Part shown: piece after piece, positions 5,996 to 14,600 of the stretch
Numbering within the stretch: position 1 is the first letter of the stretch
How the letters are laid out: each line of letters opens with the position of its first letter
NCBI GenBank assembly: GCA_018000995.1
Contig: JAGNIU010000008.1
Coordinates: 1 to 64,000, forward strand
Length of the DNA stretch: 64,000 nucleotides
DNA from: Bacteroidia bacterium
GTDB lineage: Bacteria; Bacteroidota; Bacteroidia; B-17B0; Aurantibacillaceae
Direction: 5' to 3'
The notes under the pieces: generated by a model
The model's database searches: none
Seen by the model: the letters and a program-made list of their open reading frames with translations, nothing else
What the model was told of the DNA's origin: nothing
Program-made: the position numbers and the translations under genes

Positions 5996-7633
5996 CTACT
6001 CTACTTTCCACTCTATTTCGGAGTCCCAATCGGCCAATAATTTTACGGCTAAAACATTAAAATAAATTGTTTCGGGCTGTTTTTGAAGCAAAATATTGCC
6101 CGTATCCCATTTTCTATTTTGATTTTTATCTTCAATTACTTTCAAAAAATAATTTCCGGGCAGCATATTTTTAAATTTTAATAGCTGTTCTGCACTTGTA
6201 GTCAAACTCATTTCAACATATTGCTCTGCCATCACTACTTCTTTATCATTCACTACTTGCACTATGTAATTTTCTTTTTTCGGCAATAGAAGTTTCGTAT
6301 TCAGTGTCGCATAATCGGATGGTTCAGATGTTTTAAATGAAATTTTTACTGAATCACTTTCAATACCAATCCTGGTTTTAAATGCTCCTTTATTTAAAAT
6401 AAGCTCATAATTGGTGTTTTGCATTAGTTTGTTTGTTATTACAAACGCATTATCTCCTTTTTTACTGAGTTGTACAGCAGTTTTAATGAGTGAATCCGTT
6501 TTATATTGCAATATCATCTTCGAAACATCATAATTCTTTCCATCCATCCAACTATTAAATACCAAAACAGGATTAGCGAAGTAATCTAATCGACTTCCTT
6601 CCATTGGTTTTAAATCAACACTTACAATATGTTTCTTTTCGGTTTTTAGTCTTTCAAAACGGTCTTTCGACATAACTGACATGCTAATAGTGTCGGAAAT
6701 GTTTCTATCGGGATGTTGAATTACCAAACGCAGAGTATCAAAAATGTCTTTGTAATAAACTATACAAGTATCATTTACCGCATCCATCGCTTTAATATTA
6801 TCCGCTTGATTTGAGTAATACGGCTTAACAACATTTTTTTGCTCTTTATTGTAAGCAATGTATGCCACCCCATAATAAGGCGAGATGGATTTCTTTAAAA
6901 ACACTTTCGAGACTTCTTCTTTAAAGGTTTTAAGGTTAATGAGGGTATCAACGCCTGTATTAATTACCGCATCGCTAAACGCAACAACCTCTTCACCCCC
7001 ATCAAACATCAAATTTTTGTTTTTATCGGAAAAAGCAAAAGTTTTAAATGATGATTTAGGTAAATAAGATACTTTATAAGATCCATCGCTTGATGTTCTC
7101 GTAATATAAAGCGGCTTCTTCTTAAATACCACACTATCCGGTTCATTATCTTTATATAAACCAACCGTGACTTCATTTTCCGGTTTTAAATTAAAGGCAT
7201 TTATGATTTTACCTTTAATATATAAGGAGTCGATGAAGCTTCCTGTAGAAAAAACAAACTCGAAATTCGAAAACAAGTTGGCTTCATGCATGTCAGAAAT
7301 AGAATTCCCGAAAAACAAACGATAAGTTGTGTTAGGTAATAAGTCTTCGGTGAACTTTACCGTTACACGCTTACCCATTGCTTCAACTAAGGGCATTTCT
7401 TTAGTTTGCGGTGTTACTACTAATTGATTAGCGATGTCTTTTACCTGAACAAACTCATCAAACTTCAATTCGATAGTTTTCCCTTTAAAGTTCAGGGATG
7501 CATTTAACGGAATGGATTCGATTAGTTTTGGTGGCTGAGTATCGCGTTCGCCTCCATTTAATGGAACAACTTGCGCGCAACGCCAAAAAATAAGACTTAG
7601 GCCTACAAAAATTATATAAAGGTGCTTTCTCAG
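5996..7633 (-). CDS. Ig-like (SbsA-type) lipoprotein, non-AUG or frameshifted start
   Basis: The mature protein resembles Bacteroidota Ig-like domain lipoproteins. It opens with GGERDTQPPKL and an Ig-like strand pattern (IELKFDEFVQVKDI), then NTTYRLFFGNSISDMHE and further beta modules to about residue 545. The frame's first conventional start (TTG at 7468) would remove the signal peptide and first strands. Upstream the frame continues as LRKHLYIIFVGLSLIFWRC, a lipoprotein signal with Cys19, but no ATG/GTG/TTG precedes it; the start would be CTG at 7633 or ATT at 7636. Alternatively an ATG at 7650, one frame off, would join if one base is missing in the T4A4 run. Function is unknown; envelope structure is likely. 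It follows the PorP/SprF gene by 81 bp. Confidence 0.72.
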   Translation of the reverse strand: MRKHLYIIFVGLSLIFWRCAQVVPLNGGERDTQPPKLIESIPLNASLNFKGKTIELKFDEFVQVKDIANQLVVTPQTKEMPLVEAMGKRVTVKFTEDLLPNTTYRLFFGNSISDMHEANLFSNFEFVFSTGSFIDSLYIKGKIINAFNLKPENEVTVGLYKDNEPDSVVFKKKPLYITRTSSDGSYKVSYLPKSSFKTFAFSDKNKNLMFDGGEEVVAFSDAVINTGVDTLINLKTFKEEVSKVFLKKSISPYYGVAYIAYNKEQKNVVKPYYSNQADNIKAMDAVNDTCIVYYKDIFDTLRLVIQHPDRNISDTISMSVMSKDRFERLKTEKKHIVSVDLKPMEGSRLDYFANPVLVFNSWMDGKNYDVSKMILQYKTDSLIKTAVQLSKKGDNAFVITNKLMQNTNYELILNKGAFKTRIGIESDSVKISFKTSEPSDYATLNTKLLLPKKENYIVQVVNDKEVVMAEQYVEMSLTTSAEQLLKFKNMLPGNYFLKVIEDKNQNRKWDTGNILLQKQPETIYFNVLAVKLLADWDSEIEWKVE

Positions 7634-7714
7634 AATTTTAAAATCCTCATAAAATTAATCAATTACCCCGAATACAATTATTAAAAAAACTAAAATAGGA
7701 AAAGGCGCTTGATT

Positions 7715-8629
7715 CTACTTTTCAGTATCCCAATTGCGGTTTTGTTTGCGTGAAAACCTTAAGCCCAGCATTATTTCGTGAGTGCCTGAGCTGTAATTAC
7801 GGATGTTTGTGGTAGGAAAATCGTAAGAATAACCAATCATCAAGTAATTCTTATACATAAAGCCAAGTAAAGCAGTATAAGCATCATTATGACGATACGC
7901 TCCGCCCAACCAAATTTGTTCTTTATATATAACGCGGGCTCCAACATCTAATTTAAAAGGTGCAGGAGTTGCGTATTTTACTAAAAATGATGGTTCAATT
8001 TTAAAGCTTTCTCCTAAATCAAATTTATAGGCAGCATTAATATTAAAGTGAGTTACCAGTTTTCCTGTATTATCCGATCCCGGATACAAATTAATTTTGC
8101 TCTGATACATCTGTGGAACCGCTATACCAATATAAAACTTCTTGTTGTGTACTAAAATTCCCGCACCAAAATCGGGCACATAAACAGTTTGATATTGTAC
8201 CAATAAATTATCATCACCCGAATCGTGTAACTGTAATTTATGTCCATCTATACCCCACTGTAAAATACCGGCGCTTAAACCCAACGACATTTTTGTTTCT
8301 TTGCTTAGTTTAATGTGATAAGCATAAGAAAAGTTTAATCCCACTCTACGTGTTGGACCAACTATATCTGTAAACAAATGCATACCCAAGCCCATGTTCT
8401 TCATTTTTAGCGGACCATGAACAGTTAATATATAAGTGCGGGGTGCATCGGTAATTCCAATCCATTGATAACGGTTGTTTGAGCGAACATCTGCAAATTC
8501 TTCTTTCCCGGCAACGGCAGGATTAATAGCAAATTCGTTAAGCATATACTGTGTGTACTGCGGTAATTGCTGAGCTTTTAAATCGGCCAGCAACAATATG
8601 CCAAATATGAATATTAGTATCTTTTTCAT
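7715..8629 (-). CDS. PorP/SprF family type IX secretion outer-membrane protein
   Basis: This 304-residue protein has a signal peptide (MKKILIFIFGILLLADLKAQ) followed by the family hallmark QQLPQYTQYMLNEFAINPAVAGKEEF and a barrel of alternating strands (GLGMHLFTDIVGPTRRVGLNFSY, FKLDVGARVIYKEQIWLGG). It ends with EIMLGLRFS. In Flavobacterium SprF is encoded directly after the adhesin SprB and is needed to put SprB on the surface. Here the gene begins 1 bp after the stop of the giant SprB-repeat gene, the same order and strand, so it is most likely the dedicated outer-membrane partner of that adhesin. Which T9SS subclass it serves is inferred. Confidence 0.93.
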   Translation of the reverse strand: MKKILIFIFGILLLADLKAQQLPQYTQYMLNEFAINPAVAGKEEFADVRSNNRYQWIGITDAPRTYILTVHGPLKMKNMGLGMHLFTDIVGPTRRVGLNFSYAYHIKLSKETKMSLGLSAGILQWGIDGHKLQLHDSGDDNLLVQYQTVYVPDFGAGILVHNKKFYIGIAVPQMYQSKINLYPGSDNTGKLVTHFNINAAYKFDLGESFKIEPSFLVKYATPAPFKLDVGARVIYKEQIWLGGAYRHNDAYTALLGFMYKNYLMIGYSYDFPTTNIRNYSSGTHEIMLGLRFSRKQNRNWDTEK

Positions 8630-8630
8630 G

Positions 8631-11600
8631 TTATCTGAATATTGTTAATGGTCCCGTATATGCTTTCGGGAAGTTCACGTGATGTAAATCAATTATATAA
8701 TAATAGGTACCAACCGGTAAATCTTTTCCATTGTATTTTCCATCCCAAGGTGTGGTGTAACCCTCCGAACGGAATAACATTTCGCCCCAACGGTTATATA
8801 CTTCAATAACACAATTCGGGAATTGCTGAATATTATCAATTACCCAGAAATCATTTTTACCATCACCATTATTACTAAATCCGTTCGGGATAAATATTTC
8901 AGGGAAGATGTGCACGTGCATGGTATCTGACCCTACACATCCATTAATGTCAGTTACCATAACTGTATATGATGTATTAAGCGTATTAGTTGCTGTTGGG
9001 TTTGGTAAAGAACCATTATCAAGCGTAGTAGAAGGTATCCAAGTATAAGTAACGCCAGTTGGACTTGTAGGTGAACCACCTATAACCGTTGAAGTAAATA
9101 TGGTAATAGTATAATTTGGTCCTGCATCAACTGTTGGCGGAATGTTTGATGTAATTCTTACGGTATCCTGATGAATACAAGTTCCGTTTGTTGCCACTAA
9201 CACAAAAGTAGATGTTCCAACCGGCGGATTAACTGTTGTTATTAATGTATTGGTGAATGAAACCGCACTTGGTAATTGGAACCATTGATAAGTTGTACCG
9301 CCAGTAGATAAACTTCCATTTAAAACAAAAGAACCACTTTGACAGAAAGATGAATCGTTACCTGCAACTGCCAATACTGAAACAGTTGGAACAATAATCA
9401 TTGTAGTGTCTTTTCTACAACCTGCAAAATCAATTAAGGTTAAAGAATATGTTCCAGATAAAACATTATTAAGTGATGAAGCGTTGCTTGTAAATGTTCC
9501 AGGACCAGTCCAAGTATATGTATAAACCGGTAAACCTCCGTTCACTGTTGTTGTAATTGCGCCATCCAATGCCGTATTACAACTTGAGTTAACAATGTTT
9601 GCGCTTAATGTAAGTACGGCAGGATTTATTAAAGTATAAGTAGACGATACTGTACATCCATTCGCATCAGTAACTGTAGATGCATAATTTCCTGCACATA
9701 AATTAGTGATTGGATTAGTACTACCGGAAGGTGTCCATGTATAAGTATAAGGTAATACACCACCACTTGGAATTACATTTATAGAACCATTACAATCGTT
9801 ATTACAATCAGGTGTATTTAAATTTGGTAAACTAGTTACTAAAGGTTGTGGCTGACTAAGCGTAACACTTTGTACAGATAAACATCCATCTGTTGTTGAA
9901 GTAACTGTTGCTGTTACAACACCACTACATAAACCTGTTGCCGTACTAGTGTTAACTCCGCTTGATACTGTACCCGTACTCCAATTAAAAGTAAACGGCG
10001 CCGTTCCAGAGGTAACAGATAAAGACGCAACTGCGTTACAAGTTCCGTTACACAATGCATTCACAGATGATAAATTAAATACAGGAGCATTTGCATTTGT
10101 TAATGGAAGAACTAAAGTTTTTGAACAGCCCGACAAATCTGTTACAACTACAGTATATGTTCCAACTCCCAAACCTGTAACTATTGATGTGGTTGCACTT
10201 CCCGGCGACCATAAATATGTATAACCAGGATTACCACCGGCAACAGTTAAAGAAATTGAACCTGTATTAACAGTACAAGAAGGTTGTGTTACAAATGGCG
10301 TAACCGTTAAATCGTTTGCTGAAGAAATATTTACAGATGCATTTCGAATACAACCTAATGCATCCGTCATTTGTACAAAATAGGTTCCGACACATAATCC
10401 GCTTACCGATTGTGAAGTGGATGCAGGCGATAACCAATTATAAGTTATAGGTGCAGTTCCTCCACCAGCTGTTACCGTTGAAGAACCATTACATTGCGCA
10501 AAACAAGTTTCGTTAGTTGAAGTAATTGTTTCTGTAAGTGTACTTGAGTTATTGATAGGAACATTTACATTTTGTAAACAACCGTTATTATCAACAATAG
10601 TTACCATATAAACACCTGCACATAAATTAGTTTCAGTTGCTGTTGAACTTCCACTACTCCATGTATAAGTATAAGGACCAACGCCGCCTAAAGCACTAAC
10701 CGTTGATGAACCATTACATAATCCGCAAGCAGGTTGCGTAGTTGTATTGGTTAAAGTAAGAGCAGCCGGTGATGTTACATTTCCTCGGATGGTATCAAAA
10801 CAACCTTGTGCATCTGTAATCACTAAGAAATAATTTCCGTTGCATAAATTAAAGGCTTGAGAAGTGGATTGCCCTAATGGATCGCTCCAGTTATATGTAT
10901 AAGGCGGTAAACCACCTGCAACACTGGCAGCTAATAAACTTCCATTACAATTTCCGAAACATGTATTATTTACCGCAACACTACTTGCTGTTATATTAAC
11001 TGAACCAAGAATACTTAATGTTTGAGTAGCTACACAACTTTTGGTATCAGTAACTGTTAAAGTATAATTACCCGGACAAACATTTGTAACAGATGAAGTA
11101 GTTGCTCCAGTACTCCAACTATAAGTATAAGCTGCAGTACCGCCAGTAGGTGATGAAGTAATTACACCATTACAATTTCCACTACATAATGGTTGAGTAA
11201 CAGTTGTACTTGGATTTAAAACAGCCGGTTCATTAATTGGAACAGACTGAAATAAAATACAACCCAGTGCGTCAGTAATTTGTGCCGTATAAGTTCCTGC
11301 ACATAAACCTGTGACCGGATTTGAAGGTGATGAAGGCGATACCCATGTTACAGTATAACCAGGGGTTCCACCAATAGGATTTGTTACAGAAGCAGAACCA
11401 TTACATTGTCCGTTACAAGCTACATCAGTAAATGTTACTGTTGCTCCGCTTGGTCCGTTTGAGTTACTTATCGGAATCAAGAAATTACTTGCACAGCTAT
11501 TTGCATCTGTGAGCGTAACAGAATAGATACCTGCACAAAGATTTATACCTGCGGTGCCTGTAATAGGTGCCGGATTAGATGCGTTCCACGTTAGAGTATA

Positions 11601-14600
11601 ATTTGGTGTTCCGCCTAAAGCAATAACATTTAATGAACCATTACAAACACCACATGACGCTGGACTTGCAGCAGGATTAATAGTTAAAGTAATTGGGGCA
11701 ACTAGTACAACCTGTTGTGTATCTACACATGCATTATTGTCTCTTACAATAACACTATAAGTTCCTGCACATAATGAGGAAACGCTTTGCGTGTTTTGAG
11801 CAGGTAATGTGGTCCATGTATAAGTGAATGGTGCAGTCCCACTTGCGGGATTACTGATTGCAACACCATTACAAGCTGCAGGACAAGAAGGATTAGTGAA
11901 AGTTGCATTTGCTAATAAAGCAGGCGGACTAGTTAAAACCGTTACATTTTGTCCGGTACAACCATTCGCATCAGTTACAATTACTGTATAGTTTCCGGCA
12001 CATAAACCTGTTGGATTTTGTCCGGAGCCGGTTGCTATCCAAGAATACGTTAATACACCGGTACCACCAGTTGCAATTGTTGTAATACTTCCAGTACAAG
12101 CACCATTACAACTTGGATTGCTTGGAGTAAGGGTTACACTAATACTTGTTGGAGATGCAATAACAAAACTTTGTGTTAGTGAACATCCGTTTGCATCAGT
12201 AATCGTGTTAGAATAATTTCCTGCGCATAAACCTGTAATAACACTGGATGTTACTGCAGAGCCTGTCCAACTATAACCGAAATTAGGAGTTCCGCCACCT
12301 GCAGTGATTGTTGCACTACCATTACATTGCGAATTACATAAAGCATCCTGAACAGTTAACGTTCCTGTTAAAACAGGAGGTTCTGAAATTTGAACAGTAG
12401 CTGTAGTAGTACAATTATTTGCATCAGTTACTGTAACAGTATAAACATTAGCACATAAATTAATTAAATTATTCAAAACAGAACCTGCGAAAGAACCAAC
12501 TGGAGTCCATGAAAAAGTATATGGGCCCGTTCCACCAGATGGTGTTGCTAATACTGTTCCTGTACAAGCGCCATTACATAAGGCATCACGTTTTACAAAT
12601 ACAACTGTAATTGATGAAGGTTGTGTAACTACAAATGTTTGAGTGTAAGGACAATTATTTCCATCGGTAATGTTTGCAGTATAATTTCCACCACAAATAT
12701 TACTTAATGTAGGAGATGTGGTTGCGCCTGGTGACCATGTATAAGAATAAGGAGCTGTTCCGCCTGCAGGCGAAGTTGTAATGGTTCCATCACAAGCCAC
12801 GCCACAATTTGGATTTGTAACAACAGGATTTAAACTAAATGTTGGCGGTTGTGTTACTGAAATAGTTTGACTGATTAAACAATTAGTTGCATCACTAACA
12901 TTAACCGCAAATGTTCCTTGACACAATCCGCTTACAACAGAGTTTGTTGAAACGATTGGAGATGCCCAGTTAATATTTATTGGTGCAGTACCTGTAACAC
13001 TTACTGTTGCAGAACCATTACAAGAACCAAAACAAGTTACCGATGATGAAGTAACTGTAACGGTTGGTCCGGTTGGATCGCTTAAACTTGCAACTAATGT
13101 TTGAGTACATCCTGCAAGATCTCGTATTGTTAATGTATAAGAACCTGCACCCACATTAGTTAAAACAGAAGTTGTTTGTGCCGATGGTGTCCATGTATAT
13201 GTATAACCCGGAGATCCACCACTAACTGTTGCAGTAATGGATCCATTTGTTCCGCCACAAGTGGTAGGACTAACTGGTGTAAATGTTGCAGAGATTCCAG
13301 TTGGTTCTGTAATTGTAAATGTTTGTGAGCTTAAACAATTGTTTGCATCTCTAACATCCAAACTATAAACACCCGCACATAAATTTGTAACGTTTGCTGT
13401 ACCTTGTCCGGTTGGATTACCCGGTGACCAAGTATAAGAAATAACACCAGTTCCACCGGTTGCTGTTACGCTTATTGCACCATTACAATTTCCATTACAA
13501 GCTGCATTAGTAATTGTTGACGTAACATTTATTGCAGGAGGATTATTGAATGTAATAGTATTTGAATTTGTACAACCCAATGCGTCAACTACCGTTACAT
13601 TATAAAGTCCTGCACATAAATTCGTTGCTGTTTGAGAGTTACCTCCCACCGGCGACCAAGTATATGAATACGGAAGTGTACCTCCCGTTGGATTTGCGTT
13701 TGCTATTCCTGTACAACCGTTATTACAAGTTAATAAAGTTCCTGTTGTGGTAATACTTACAATAACACTTTGTGCAACGTTAATTGTACGTGTTGTTGTA
13801 CAACCCTTAGTATCTGAAACTAAAACTGAATAAACGCCAACACATAAACCGGAAGGTGTAGGTGTACCTTGTCCACCACCAGGTGCAGGTGTCCATGTAT
13901 ATGAGTACCCAGGATTACCGCCTGCGGGAGTTACTGTTGCCGCACCAATACAAATATTACAACTTGGCACTACACTATTCACCGCTACCGATAAAACAGT
14001 TGGTGAAGTAATAGCAACGTTAGCATTTTGAATACAACCATTAGCATCAGTAACAGTTACAATAAAGTTTCCGCTACATAATCCAGAAACTGTTCCTGTA
14101 GTATTTGTTGTAACTGGTATAGTATTCCAAGAATATACAAAAGGTGAAGTTCCACCTGTTGCATTTGCAAATGCTTGTCCATCGCAACTACCCGCACAAT
14201 TTGTGGGAACAGCTGTTGTTGTTATTGCTATTGAAGGAGTAGCTGCAACTGTTGTTGCAGAAGTTATCTGACAACCGTTTGCATCAGTAATAGTTAAAGA
14301 ATAATTTCCGGCACACAATCCGCCAATTGACGTAGCTGTACTTCCTGTTGACCAGTTATAAGTATAAGTTGGCGTACCTCCGCTTACCGTTGAAGTAACT
14401 GCACCATTGCAACTTCCAAAACAACTTGGTGAAGCGGGAGTTAAAGCCACAGTCATTGAAACAGGAGCTGCTACCGTTACTATTGTTTGTGAAGTACAAC
14501 CATTAACATCTCTTACATCTAATGTATAAGTTCCTGCACATTGTCCATTAATGATTGGCGTATTAAATGTTGCAGGTGCTTGCGTTGTCCAAGTATAAGT

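Noticed and set aside
9949-10224. Plus-strand ORF within the adhesin gene
   Set aside because: Shadow frame of repetitive coding DNA; composition follows the opposite strand's Thr/Val codons.
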